Source: JAPWJZ01 sp966211335 | GTDB lineage: Bacteria; Pseudomonadota; Alphaproteobacteria; Micavibrionales; UBA2020 | DNA length: 64,000 nucleotides | Assembly (NCBI GenBank): GCA_966211335.1 | Contig: CBIHNF010000005.1 | Location: 101,507 to 165,506 of the forward strand | Direction: 5' to 3' | Part shown: one piece after another, positions 1-8,709 of the stretch | Position numbering within the stretch: the first letter of the stretch is position 1 | How the letters are laid out: each line of letters opens with the position of its first letter | Program-made: the position numbers and the translations under genes | The notes under the pieces: generated by a model | Told to the model about the DNA's origin: nothing | The model's database searches: none | Seen by the model: only the letters and a program-made list of their open reading frames with translations

Positions 1-3000
1 GTCGGCTCCAGCCTCTCCTTCGGCGGCAAGGCGAAAATCGATTCCGATAAAACCCTCACCATTCAAGGCTCCGATGTCTCGTCGGAGGGCGACCTGAAGC
101 TGAAGGGCAAAGACGTCCAGATCCTTGAAGGCCGCAACGAGGAAACCGACACGCACAGCAAGTCGACGACCAGCTTCCTGAAAAACGACGGCACCAGCGG
201 TGACAGCTCCTCCGGCTCCGGCTCGAGCGCGGATGCCGGCACGGACGGCGACAAGGCCCATGCGGGCGCAGAAGCGAATGCCGATGCGGAAGCAAACGGC
301 AGCGGCGGCGTCACCGTCATGAGCACGGAAACGACGACGACCAACCACGCCAAATCGACCGGCAAAGCCTCCAACATCAAGGGCGGCAGCAACGTTTCGA
401 TCGAAAGCGACAACGACACGACGATCCGCGGCTCCAACGTTGAAGGTGCGGGCGATGTCGAGCTGAAGGGCAAGAACATCAATATCGAAGCTTCGCAAGA
501 TACCGAGACGACGAAAACGACCAACAGCAAAACCTCCGTCGGCCTCTATGGCGACAGCGCCAACAAGGCCGGTGCTTCTGCTGACGCTTCGGCGGATGCG
601 GATGGCGGCGGCGCAAGCGCCAATGCCAACGGCCATGCCAGCAAAACCGGCGCGGGCGCAGGGGCCGGCGTCAACGCGGGCAATGCCAACGCTTCGGCCG
701 GCGCGCATGCCGGTGCGGAAGCCTCCACCGACAACACGCTGGATATCGCACGCAGCAAGTCCGACACGACGACGACGACGGATGTGACCCACCAGGGTTC
801 CTCCATCAAGTCGGGCGGCAAGACGACCGTGAAGGCGGACAACAAGCTTGATGTCACCGGCTCCTCCATCGAGGCCGGCGGCGACGTCGACCTCAAAGCC
901 AAGGACATGACCTTCGGCGCGGCGCAGGACAGCCACACGACAACGACAACCTCGACCGAAACCAAGGCCGGCCTTTATGCCGGTGCGGGGGCTGATGCCT
1001 CCGCCGGTGCGGATGCGAAGGGCGGCGTCAAAGGGCTTGATGCCGATGCTTCGGTCAATGCGGAAGCCAACGCCAATGCCGGCGTCGGCCTCTACGGCAC
1101 CAATACCACTAAATCCTCGACCGAAGGCTCGACCCACGCTGTGACCTCCACCATCAAGTCGGGCGGCAATATGACCCGCAACGCCGATGGCAAGATCACG
1201 GATGAAGGCACGCAGATTGATGCCGGCGGCGACTTCACCCAATCCTCCAAGGAATGGGACAGTAAGGCGGCGAAGGACACGACCTTCTCCAGCAGCTCCG
1301 AAGAAACCAACACGGCCAAGCTCGGCGCTTACGGGGAAGCTGGCGCCTCTGCCGGCGCCTCCGCAGGCATCAAGGACGGCACGGCGACGGACTCCGGCGC
1401 GGATGCCTCAGCGGGCCTCAAAGCCAGCTATGACCGCTCGACGTCGGATGACAGTTCCTCGTCCTCCCATGCCGTCACCGGTTCCATCAAGTCCGGCGGC
1501 AACATGAAGACGACCACCACGGGCAAAACGACGCTCGAGGGCACGAACCTTGAGTCCGGCGGCGATATGGAGCTGAACGCAAGTTCGCTCGATTATAAAG
1601 CCGCGCATGACACCTCCACGTCGTCCAGCAGCTCCAGCAAGGCAGGCGCCGAGCTGAAGGTGGGGATTGATGCGACCAAGGCCGTCACCGGCACGGCGTC
1701 CGGCTCCTATGATGCCGAACGCGCCACCGATACGTCCTCGACCGCCGTTACCGGCACGATGAAGTCCGGCGGCAACCTGAAGGTCAACACGACCGACGAT
1801 GCGCACTTTGAAGGCACCAATATTGATGCCGGCGGCGATGCGGCGGTGAAGGCGGGCGGCAACGTCACCTTCGATGCGGCCCATAACACGGAATCCCACA
1901 CCGGCGGTTCCGAAAACGCCAGCGCCAGCATCTCCGCCTCGAAATCCAAGGGCAGCAGCGGCAAAGGCTCGACCGGCGTCGGGCTCGAGGCTGAAGGCGG
2001 CTTCTCGCGCGACAGCTCCAGCTCCAGCGATGCGGTGACGGGTTCCATCAAGTCGGGCGGCAAGCTCGATATTGATGCCGGCAAGAACGCAACGTTTGAA
2101 GGCACCTCCCTTGAATCCGGCGGCGACATGAACGTCGGCGCCAAGGGCGATGTCAACTTCAACGCGGCGAAAAGCACTTCCACCTCGACCAGCTACGGCA
2201 TGGATGCCAGCATTTCCGCCAGCAAGGGCGGCAAAGGCGAAGACGGCAAGCCCAAGGGCACCTCGATGGGTCTTGATGCTTCCGGCAACTATGCCAAGGA
2301 AGACTCCAGCACCTCGACCGCAGGCTCGCTGAAGTCCGGCGGCAAGGTCAACGTGAAGTCGGGCAATGATACCAACCTTGAAGGCACCAACATTGAATCG
2401 ACCGGCACGACCTCCATCGATGCGGGCCATGACGTCAACTTCAAGGCGGCGGAAGACACCCACAGCTCCATCGGCGTTGAAGCCGGCGTTTCCATGACCA
2501 AGGAAAAAGGCGCTAAATCCGCGCCCAAACCCGCGGCGGGCGAGGAATCCGGCAACAAGACGGAAGGCGATGTTTCCCTCTCGGTCAGCGGCGACAAGTC
2601 CTCGACCAAGACGGGCGGCAGCATCAAGTCCGGCGGCCTTAATATCAACGCCGGGCATGACGCAACGCTGGAGGGCACCTCCATCGACACCGATGGCGAC
2701 ACGAGCCTCAAGGCCGGCAACAACGTCAACCTGAATGCCGCGACCAGCAGCAGCATCGATGGTTCCTTCTCCGGCGGCGCAGGCTCCGGCGGGGCGAGTC
2801 TCGGCGATGCCGGCATCGGCGGCGGCGTGCAGAAAGACGGCGTCAAAATCAATGGCACCGGCAACCTCAACATCCAGTCCGGCGGCAATACGACGCTGGA
2901 GGGCACCAAGGCGAAAGTCGACGGCGCGGCGAATATCGATGCTGGCGGCAAGATCGACAAAAAAGCGACGGTGAGCGGCAGCGGCCAGATCGGCACATCA

Positions 3001-3078
3001 CGCGCCGGCGCCAGCCTGGATGTCGAGGGCACGGATATTCAGGGCGGCCAGGGCGTCACGCAGAAGAGCGGCCAGTAA
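1..3078 (+). CDS. Filamentous-haemagglutinin-like repeat protein, 3' part only
   Basis: The frame is open from the first base, so the start lies outside the window; 1025 codons are visible. The protein is a run of about ten degenerate units of roughly 90-115 residues. Each has a core like SIKSGGK...FEGTSLESGGDM...AA.DT followed by a Ser/Thr/Ala/Gly-rich linker. The cores recur near bases 800, 1150, 1485, 1755, 2045, 2325 and 2620. This is the pattern of haemagglutinin (Fil_haemagg_2-type) repeats that form a beta-helix in secreted adhesins and CdiA/FhaB exoproteins. I see no cysteine and no toxin-like C-terminal domain: the repeats run to the stop. Two-partner secretion would be expected, but its N-terminal signal and TpsB partner are not in view. 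An adhesin or matrix protein is the likely role. Confidence 0.8.
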   Translation, partial: VGSSLSFGGKAKIDSDKTLTIQGSDVSSEGDLKLKGKDVQILEGRNEETDTHSKSTTSFLKNDGTSGDSSSGSGSSADAGTDGDKAHAGAEANADAEANGSGGVTVMSTETTTTNHAKSTGKASNIKGGSNVSIESDNDTTIRGSNVEGAGDVELKGKNINIEASQDTETTKTTNSKTSVGLYGDSANKAGASADASADADGGGASANANGHASKTGAGAGAGVNAGNANASAGAHAGAEASTDNTLDIARSKSDTTTTTDVTHQGSSIKSGGKTTVKADNKLDVTGSSIEAGGDVDLKAKDMTFGAAQDSHTTTTTSTETKAGLYAGAGADASAGADAKGGVKGLDADASVNAEANANAGVGLYGTNTTKSSTEGSTHAVTSTIKSGGNMTRNADGKITDEGTQIDAGGDFTQSSKEWDSKAAKDTTFSSSSEETNTAKLGAYGEAGASAGASAGIKDGTATDSGADASAGLKASYDRSTSDDSSSSSHAVTGSIKSGGNMKTTTTGKTTLEGTNLESGGDMELNASSLDYKAAHDTSTSSSSSSKAGAELKVGIDATKAVTGTASGSYDAERATDTSSTAVTGTMKSGGNLKVNTTDDAHFEGTNIDAGGDAAVKAGGNVTFDAAHNTESHTGGSENASASISASKSKGSSGKGSTGVGLEAEGGFSRDSSSSSDAVTGSIKSGGKLDIDAGKNATFEGTSLESGGDMNVGAKGDVNFNAAKSTSTSTSYGMDASISASKGGKGEDGKPKGTSMGLDASGNYAKEDSSTSTAGSLKSGGKVNVKSGNDTNLEGTNIESTGTTSIDAGHDVNFKAAEDTHSSIGVEAGVSMTKEKGAKSAPKPAAGEESGNKTEGDVSLSVSGDKSSTKTGGSIKSGGLNINAGHDATLEGTSIDTDGDTSLKAGNNVNLNAATSSSIDGSFSGGAGSGGASLGDAGIGGGVQKDGVKINGTGNLNIQSGGNTTLEGTKAKVDGAANIDAGGKIDKKATVSGSGQIGTSRAGASLDVEGTDIQGGQGVTQKSGQ

Positions 3079-3082
3079 CGGC

Positions 3083-4636
3083 CTAGCGGCCGCCGCTTTC
3101 GCTGCGCTGGCGCAGGGCTTCGACCGTCATGAGCACGACGGAGTCGGCGGGGGTCATGCGTTCGGCTTCGGCGAACAGCTGGTGGCAGATATCCGCATAG
3201 GAAAAGCCCATGATATTGCGATGGTGGAGCAAGTATTCGACATAGCGGATGGCGCGGTCGATGAGCTTTTTGTTGCTGGGTTTCACCCAAGTCATCACAT
3301 TGCTTTCAAACCGGCCGAGACGCCCCATAACGAGCGTCGAGTGCATGTTCATAACAATCTTTAGAAACAGATGTTCGGCGAGTGGATGCAGGCCGTTCAC
3401 GTTCATGCTGTGGCGGTGTTTCCCCAGTTCTAAGACCATCTCGTCTCCCGCGCGGTCAACGCGGAAGCGGTGCAGTTTTCCGGGGGCGACCAAGGCCTCC
3501 CGTGAAGGCACCGCGGCGGCAGAAAAATCAAAGCCTGTCAGGCGGTACATGCCGGCAACCGGTTCCAGCTCCTCCCATTCAATCGTGACGGGGTCGCGCA
3601 GCAGAATGCTGTGCCATGCCGCCATCGCATCAGCCGCTTCCGGCATGCACAGGAATGACAGGGCAGGGCGGCGATGCGCATCATGCTGGTTCTCAAAGGC
3701 GCGCTGTGAGAAAGTGGGCGATCGCTCTGTCGTATCGGTCAGGATGGTGATGCCGTATTCGCGCGTTTCATAGAGCAGGAAATCGCCGGCGTCATAAATG
3801 CGTGATTCTTCCTCGATAAAACCTGTCAGGAAGGAAATATCCGTGTTCTGCAGGAATGCCAGCAGCTGCGACATGATGCTCATATCGCCGAATAGCGCCG
3901 CGCCCGCGCCCAGCATCAGTGCCGTGCTGGCCTGCATGCGTGTTGAACCGGACAGCGCCATGGGGCCGACGAAAAGGCAGATTTTTTCGATGCCAGCGTT
4001 TTCCAATACAAGCCGCGAGCGCTCCACCTGCTCGTGCAGCGCCTCAGACGGGTTGCAATAAAGGAAATAGGGTTTGCGCGACGACAGCCGCGCCGCTTCC
4101 TCCGTCGCGCCAATGACCGAAGGCGTCTCGCCGCCTTCCGTGCAACTGACCAGCAGGTCATGCGGGCCAAAACCAATCTCCCGCAGTTGCCTTGCGCCAA
4201 ATTCAGGGTGGTCTTCAAAATTTTCGATGGAGTGGACAAGGGCTAAGTCGCCGCCGCTCATAAAACCCATGACCTTGTTCGCCGCCGCAGGATCGCTGCG
4301 GTGCATATGCCGCCAGATGTATTCGATGGACAGGGACAGCCGCCCCGTCGCCCCGCAGCCATAGAAAAATACGCGGTTGCCGGCGGCGAAAGTATCGGCA
4401 ATGGCTGCCTGCAGGCGTTTCAGTTCCGGTGCTTTGCCAATGACGTCGCGGATGACGCCGAGGTCGATCTCCTTCAAAATTTTCAGCGCAGCCGGAATGT
4501 CGTGCCGCGACAGTTCCGCCAGCTCATAGGTCAGCGGGTGGCGCTGCTCCGTTGGGAGTGAACCCAGCTGGAACTGCGCCGCGACGGCAATGAACGCTTC
4601 GGCTTTCGCCTTTGAATCGCTCAAGTGAGGCTCCAC
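3083..4636 (-). CDS. SIS-domain protein of the MurQ / glucokinase-regulator group
   Basis: A 517-residue cytosolic protein. The N-terminal half matches MurNAc-6-phosphate etherase: a YGCGATGRLS loop (MurQ has GAGTSGRLG), the SCTEGGETPSVIGA segment and a VGPMALSGSTRMQASTA segment (MurQ VGPExLTGSTRxKSGTA). It is much longer than E. coli MurQ (about 300 residues). The C-terminal half may hold a second SIS domain, as in the eukaryotic regulator GCKR. The start is a GTG overlapping the end of the upstream deacetylase gene by 16 bases, indicating translational coupling. Binding of an amino-sugar phosphate is well supported by the fold; etherase activity is inferred. Its stop lies 4 bases from that of the convergent haemagglutinin-like gene. 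Confidence 0.75.
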   Translation of the reverse strand: MEPHLSDSKAKAEAFIAVAAQFQLGSLPTEQRHPLTYELAELSRHDIPAALKILKEIDLGVIRDVIGKAPELKRLQAAIADTFAAGNRVFFYGCGATGRLSLSIEYIWRHMHRSDPAAANKVMGFMSGGDLALVHSIENFEDHPEFGARQLREIGFGPHDLLVSCTEGGETPSVIGATEEAARLSSRKPYFLYCNPSEALHEQVERSRLVLENAGIEKICLFVGPMALSGSTRMQASTALMLGAGAALFGDMSIMSQLLAFLQNTDISFLTGFIEEESRIYDAGDFLLYETREYGITILTDTTERSPTFSQRAFENQHDAHRRPALSFLCMPEAADAMAAWHSILLRDPVTIEWEELEPVAGMYRLTGFDFSAAAVPSREALVAPGKLHRFRVDRAGDEMVLELGKHRHSMNVNGLHPLAEHLFLKIVMNMHSTLVMGRLGRFESNVMTWVKPSNKKLIDRAIRYVEYLLHHRNIMGFSYADICHQLFAEAERMTPADSVVLMTVEALRQRSESGGR

Positions 4637-5460
4637 ATGCGTTCGCGATACACATTCTCGCCGGAGGCGGCATGTTCATAGGCGAGGCTGTCCTTGATGA
4701 AGCCGTCGTAATCAGCATAGATCAGCTTCATCTGGCTTTCATAGGCATGAAGGCTGTCGTAGGTTTTGCGCAGTTCGGCTTCGGTCGCAATCAACTCCTC
4801 GCTTTTGGCCTTCAGCGTTTTGGCGGACGCATGGGCGAGGGCGCCAAGGTAGAGGGGCAGGGTTTCTTCCCGGTGTGCGCCGGGCGGCATGAAATGCGTC
4901 AGGTAATGATATTTTTCGAGCGCCTTGCGCATCTCGGCATCGGAAACCGCGGGCAATTGCGCATCGCTGCAAATCTCCTGCATGCGGCTCTGCAGGATGC
5001 CGGGCCAGAGAATATAGGGCCGGTCTTCGTAGAATTTCACCGGCGTCGCCGTAATGCGCCGCCCGGCTTCAAAGGCAATGCGGTGGTCGATATGCGTGCC
5101 GGCACCGAGCGGGAAGATGGCCAGGTCAATTTTATGCACCGCAAAAAATTCTTCCAGCCGCTTTTGCACGCGCTGAATATCTTGTTCCTGGCTGCCGTCC
5201 ATCTTGCCGAGGAAAAGTTCTTTCACCGATTTATAGCGGCTGTCGCGGTCGGGCGCGTCAAGCTCGTCCAGGAAGTGGCCTTCCGCGCCGATGATTTTCA
5301 AGGCCGCCGCCTCTTCTTTCTTGCGGTTGTCGGAATTGGTACCGGCGGAAAAAATATCGACGACGATGATCTTGTTGCCCGCCGCGCGCTGTCGTTGGAT
5401 ATAGATGCCGCAGGAAAGCACGGCGTCGTCGATATGGGGCGAAACGATGCAGATTTTCAT
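4621..5460 (-). CDS. PIG-L family (LmbE-like) N-acetyl deacetylase
   Basis: A 279-residue protein that begins MKICIVSPHIDDAVLSCG. PHIDDA corresponds to the PH(P/S)DDE zinc-binding signature of GlcNAc-PI de-N-acetylase / LmbE enzymes, with the usual Glu replaced by Ala. A later GTHIDHR segment supplies a further probable zinc-ligand His. I chose the ATG at 5460 because it starts at the conserved first strand and has AAAGG upstream; a longer reading to 5523 would run into the divergent promoter. These enzymes remove acetyl groups from N-acetyl amino sugars or their conjugates. Its neighbours are two sugar-phosphate SIS proteins, which suggests an amino-sugar salvage route. The substrate cannot be read from sequence. 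Confidence 0.8.
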   Translation of the reverse strand: MKICIVSPHIDDAVLSCGIYIQRQRAAGNKIIVVDIFSAGTNSDNRKKEEAAALKIIGAEGHFLDELDAPDRDSRYKSVKELFLGKMDGSQEQDIQRVQKRLEEFFAVHKIDLAIFPLGAGTHIDHRIAFEAGRRITATPVKFYEDRPYILWPGILQSRMQEICSDAQLPAVSDAEMRKALEKYHYLTHFMPPGAHREETLPLYLGALAHASAKTLKAKSEELIATEAELRKTYDSLHAYESQMKLIYADYDGFIKDSLAYEHAASGENVYRERMWSLT

Positions 5461-5487
5461 AGGCGCGCCTTTTATACTGTCAGGGGG

Positions 5488-5521
5488 TTGGGAAGTTCCG
5501 CGAAGATAGGCTAGTATAGCC
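5488..5521 (+). promoter_or_regulatory. Sigma70-like promoter with an overlapping palindrome
   Basis: TTGGGA (5488-5493), an 18-base spacer, then TAGTAT (5512-5517) lie upstream of the SIS gene at 5550. The perfect inverted repeat GGCTA-GTA-TAGCC (5509-5521) covers the -10 element, as a repressor operator would. The divergent deacetylase gene starts at 5460, so the site could control both directions. Confidence 0.45.
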
Positions 5522-5549
5522 AAGGCCGGATTTTTTGAGGAGAGATTTC

Positions 5550-6527
5550 ATGACTGCCGCTGAGAGCTTTTTCCTGTTAAGTGAAATGCGGGAAGCGCCG
5601 GAAATCATCCGCCGGTTCAACCCTGCCTCCGCCGCAACATGGGCGGCCGAGATTGCGTCTAAAGGCAGGCTGCTGGTTACCGGCGAAGGCTCCAGCCGCA
5701 TTTTCCCCGCCAAGAACATGATCGCCCTCGCGCGACAAAGCGGGGCACCGCTGCAGGTCTTTACGGCCGGTGCGCGGGAAGCGGCGGAATACAAGCTCGA
5801 GGGTTTCAGCGTCGTCGCGCTCAGCAACAGCGGCCGTACGCGGGAAGTTATCGGCTTTTGTGAAGGGTTGATGGCGCCGCTTTATGCGATTACTGCCAAT
5901 ACAGGCAGCAGGCTGACGGAAATGACGAAAAACAGCATCACCCTTTCCTGCGGGCCGGAGCGCGCCGTGGCGGCATCGAAAAGCGTGGTCGAACAGGCGC
6001 TGGTGGTGCAGGCGCTGCTGCAGGGGGTGGATTGGGGCGCAAAAGATAAGGCTGCCGATGCTGCGGCCGCCGTGCTGGCCGAAAAACTGCCGCAGGAAAT
6101 GATTGATGCCGTCGCGAATGCCCGCACCGTTTATTTCGCGGGGCGCGATGATGGCGTTGGGGAAGAGCTGACGCTGAAAATGAACGAGATCGCCCGCCAG
6201 AAAAGTGACTACCTTGAAGGCACCTATGCGCTGCACGGCATTGAAGAGGTGATGAAGCCCTATGAAACCGTGGTGCTGATCGAGCCCTTCGCGGCGGAGA
6301 TCGCGCAATACCAGAAAATCCTGAGCCAAGGCGTTGGCATGCGCGTGATTGCGCTGGCGTCTTTTGACACGCCGTTCCCGACTTTCAAGCTGCCGCGCGT
6401 GCAAGGGTTTGACGGCTACATCCGCCTTATGGCGGGCTGGAATGTTATCACTTCGGCCGCGCTTGCCAATGAAATTGATATCGACAAGCCCGTGCGCGTG
6501 CGCAAGGTCGGCAACGAAATCAACTAG
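5550..6527 (+). CDS. Double-SIS sugar isomerase / aminosugar deaminase (GlmS C-half or NagB-II type)
   Basis: A 325-residue protein with two SIS halves and no glutaminase domain. It opens SEMREAPEIIRRF, like the isomerase half of GlmS and like NagB-II/AgaS deaminases. It carries GEGSS and LSNSGRTREVIGF phosphosugar loops, and a conserved GTYALHGIEEVMK stretch in the second half. The ATG at 5550 is favoured over an in-frame ATG at 5535 because GAGGAGAG lies just before it. GlcN-6-P deamination or ketose/aldose amination is the usual chemistry. With the divergent deacetylase and MurQ-like genes, it plausibly completes a path from an N-acetylated sugar to a fructose phosphate. The exact reaction is inference. 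Confidence 0.75.
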   Translation: MTAAESFFLLSEMREAPEIIRRFNPASAATWAAEIASKGRLLVTGEGSSRIFPAKNMIALARQSGAPLQVFTAGAREAAEYKLEGFSVVALSNSGRTREVIGFCEGLMAPLYAITANTGSRLTEMTKNSITLSCGPERAVAASKSVVEQALVVQALLQGVDWGAKDKAADAAAAVLAEKLPQEMIDAVANARTVYFAGRDDGVGEELTLKMNEIARQKSDYLEGTYALHGIEEVMKPYETVVLIEPFAAEIAQYQKILSQGVGMRVIALASFDTPFPTFKLPRVQGFDGYIRLMAGWNVITSAALANEIDIDKPVRVRKVGNEIN

Positions 6528-6532
6528 GCCAG

Positions 6533-8500
6533 TTATTTCGGCGCGGGCTTGGCATTGGCCTGTTTTGCGGGCGCTTTCTTCTCCGGCCGAGAAATCTCCA
6601 CTTTCTCGGTCAGCCCGGGCGGTGTGAAGCCGAAAAGATCGGCGTAGAAGCCAAATTCCAGCTCCAGCACGCGGCGGCTGGTTTCCGCCTTTCTGAAGCC
6701 GTGGCCTTCACCCTCGAATTCGTAATGCGCGACAGGCAGGCCCTTTTGCTTCATGGCATCGACCATGGTTTGCGCCTGTGACGGCGGCACGACCTTGTCG
6801 TCCAATCCTTGAAAGAAAATCGCCCCTGCCGCCATTTTATCAAGGTGGTTGATGGGCGAACGTTCTTTATAAACCGCTTCCGTTTCCGGCAGCGGCCCGA
6901 CAAGGCGGTCCATATAGCGGGCTTCGAACTTATGCGTTTCCGCGGCGAGGAGCATCAGGTCGCCGATGCCATAGTGGCTGGCACCCGCCTTGAAGACATC
7001 GCTGGAGGTGAGGGCAGCCAGAACAGTAAACCCGCCTGCGCTGCCGCCGCGAATGGCTACGCGCTCGGCATCGACCTTGCCTTCTTTGACAAGGTGCTTC
7101 ACAACTGCAACGCAGTCTTCCACATCGGCGACGCCCCAGTTGCCATCCAGCTTCTGGCGGTAATCGCGCCCATAGCCGGTGGAGCCCCGATAGTTGACAT
7201 CGACCACGGCAAACCCCCTCGTCGTCCACCATTGTTTCGCTGCCGAAAAAGCGGTGCTGGCGGCAGAGGTCGGGCCGCCATGGATCATGACGATCAGCGG
7301 CGGCTTTTCGCCATCCTTCGGCTTGAAACTGTCATTCACGGGCGGGTAATAAAAGGCATGCGCGGTATCGCCGCCGGCGGTCGGGAAGGAAATTTCTTCC
7401 GGCGCGGAAATGTTTTTGGCATCGAGCAGGGCAGGGCCGGCGGCCTTGATGAGTTGCCCGCCCAGTTGCAGGCTCGTCGGCGCGTCAGATGCGGTGACAA
7501 GCGTTGCAAGCGTTTTGCCGACTGGCACCGGGCACTGGCCTTGCGGCGGCAGGCCAAGGTCGCGAACACCGCCATTTTCAATGGCAACGGCCGTCGACTT
7601 GCCGCCTTTCGAGACAACGGCAACAATGCCGCCCTCCGCCGTGAAGTCGTAATATTTATTGCCGAAGACCCAATGCGCGCCGCCGATTTCGCCATCGGCA
7701 AGCTTGGTAACGGCCTGAACCGTGCCCTTGTCGTCCTGCTTGTATAAATTCCACCAGTTGCTGCGGTCGGTGCAGAAATACAGCTCGCCGTCTTTCGACC
7801 AATCGGGCTGCACCACGGCTTCGCGCTGCTTGTCGCCCGCGACGGTCACGGTGTTTTTAAGGCCGCTTGCATCGAGATCGGCGACCTGCAGCTGTGTTGC
7901 ATCCCAGGGCATGTCGGGGTGCTGCCATGAAATCCACGCCAGCTTCTTACCATCTGGCGAGGGGCGCGGGCTGGCGAGGAAGTCGGGGCCTTTCACCAGT
8001 ACCGTGCCTTCATTGGTGGAGGCATCATCGCTGACGGAGAGGCGCACGATAGCGGCTTCGGGGTCGGTCGCCGGGCGGTTGCGGTGGTCTTCGCGCACGC
8101 AGACGATATCATCGCTGCCAGGGATAAAGCGGAAATCGGCGTAGCGGCAGCCGCTGACGGACGCAATCTGGCGTGGCGGCTTTTCGCCGTCGATGAGCCA
8201 GACGGAATTGTCGCTTTTCTCGCTATAGACAATACGCCCGTTGTGCACGGCATAGGCTCCACCGCCATATTCATGGACGCGGCTGGCGACATTGACGGGC
8301 GGCGGCGTGACATCATCCAGCGTGCCATCCGGCAGCCGGCGCACAAGGGCGGAGCGGCCCTGTTCCTTGGGGCGTGATTCAAGCCAGTACAAGGTTTCAC
8401 CATCGGCGGAAGCGTTGCCGAGGCCGACGCTGCTGCCGGTGACAGAATCGGCGCTGAGCTTCGATGTCCAGGTGCCGCAGGTTGCTGAAACTTCCGTCAT
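6533..8500 (-). CDS. S9 family peptidase (acylaminoacyl / dipeptidyl peptidase type)
   Basis: A 655-residue protein without a signal peptide. The N-terminal 370 residues have the spacing of a beta-propeller. The C-terminal alpha/beta-hydrolase domain carries the oxyanion motif MIHGGPTSA, the nucleophile elbow RGGSAGGF (Ser487), the acid in GLDDKVVP (Asp568) and the base in GEGHGF (His600). All three members of the triad are present. The enzyme should cleave short peptides in the cytosol. The tail is Lys/Ala/Pro-rich. A long A-run lies immediately before the ATG, with GGAG ahead of it. The 3' end faces the SIS gene (convergent, 5 bases apart). Confidence 0.9.
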   Translation of the reverse strand: MTEVSATCGTWTSKLSADSVTGSSVGLGNASADGETLYWLESRPKEQGRSALVRRLPDGTLDDVTPPPVNVASRVHEYGGGAYAVHNGRIVYSEKSDNSVWLIDGEKPPRQIASVSGCRYADFRFIPGSDDIVCVREDHRNRPATDPEAAIVRLSVSDDASTNEGTVLVKGPDFLASPRPSPDGKKLAWISWQHPDMPWDATQLQVADLDASGLKNTVTVAGDKQREAVVQPDWSKDGELYFCTDRSNWWNLYKQDDKGTVQAVTKLADGEIGGAHWVFGNKYYDFTAEGGIVAVVSKGGKSTAVAIENGGVRDLGLPPQGQCPVPVGKTLATLVTASDAPTSLQLGGQLIKAAGPALLDAKNISAPEEISFPTAGGDTAHAFYYPPVNDSFKPKDGEKPPLIVMIHGGPTSAASTAFSAAKQWWTTRGFAVVDVNYRGSTGYGRDYRQKLDGNWGVADVEDCVAVVKHLVKEGKVDAERVAIRGGSAGGFTVLAALTSSDVFKAGASHYGIGDLMLLAAETHKFEARYMDRLVGPLPETEAVYKERSPINHLDKMAAGAIFFQGLDDKVVPPSQAQTMVDAMKQKGLPVAHYEFEGEGHGFRKAETSRRVLELEFGFYADLFGFTPPGLTEKVEISRPEKKAPAKQANAKPAPK

Positions 8501-8533
8501 TTTTTTTTCGCTCCGTTTTTGACTTCAGGAAAG

Positions 8534-8563
8534 TTTATACCGCCATGCTTAAGGGCGGGTTAA
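8534..8563 (-). promoter_or_regulatory. Promoter of the S9 peptidase gene
   Basis: On the minus strand, TTAACC (8563-8558) and TATAAA (8539-8534) are separated by 18 bases. A transcript would start about 25 bases before the ATG at 8500. Confidence 0.45.
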
Positions 8564-8709
8564 TTTAGCGGTAACGAATTTTTAACTCTTTGGCGTTTTT
8601 TCATGATACGCCCGTTTTAAAATTCACTTATTGCCTAAAATGCCGCTGGAAATTTACCTGAAGCACCTATCTTTGATGTACCATAAAAGGATCTTCGGGA
8701 GAACACAGC

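Noticed and set aside
1408..2658. A 416-codon open frame on the minus strand inside the haemagglutinin-like gene
   Set aside because: It is a shadow: the GC-rich repeat codons keep the opposite frame open. Composition is Gly/Ala/Arg-rich with no domain and no ribosome site.
2900..3078. Contact-dependent inhibition toxin tip at the end of the haemagglutinin-like protein
   Set aside because: No VENN-like boundary motif, no change in composition and no immunity-type small gene follows.
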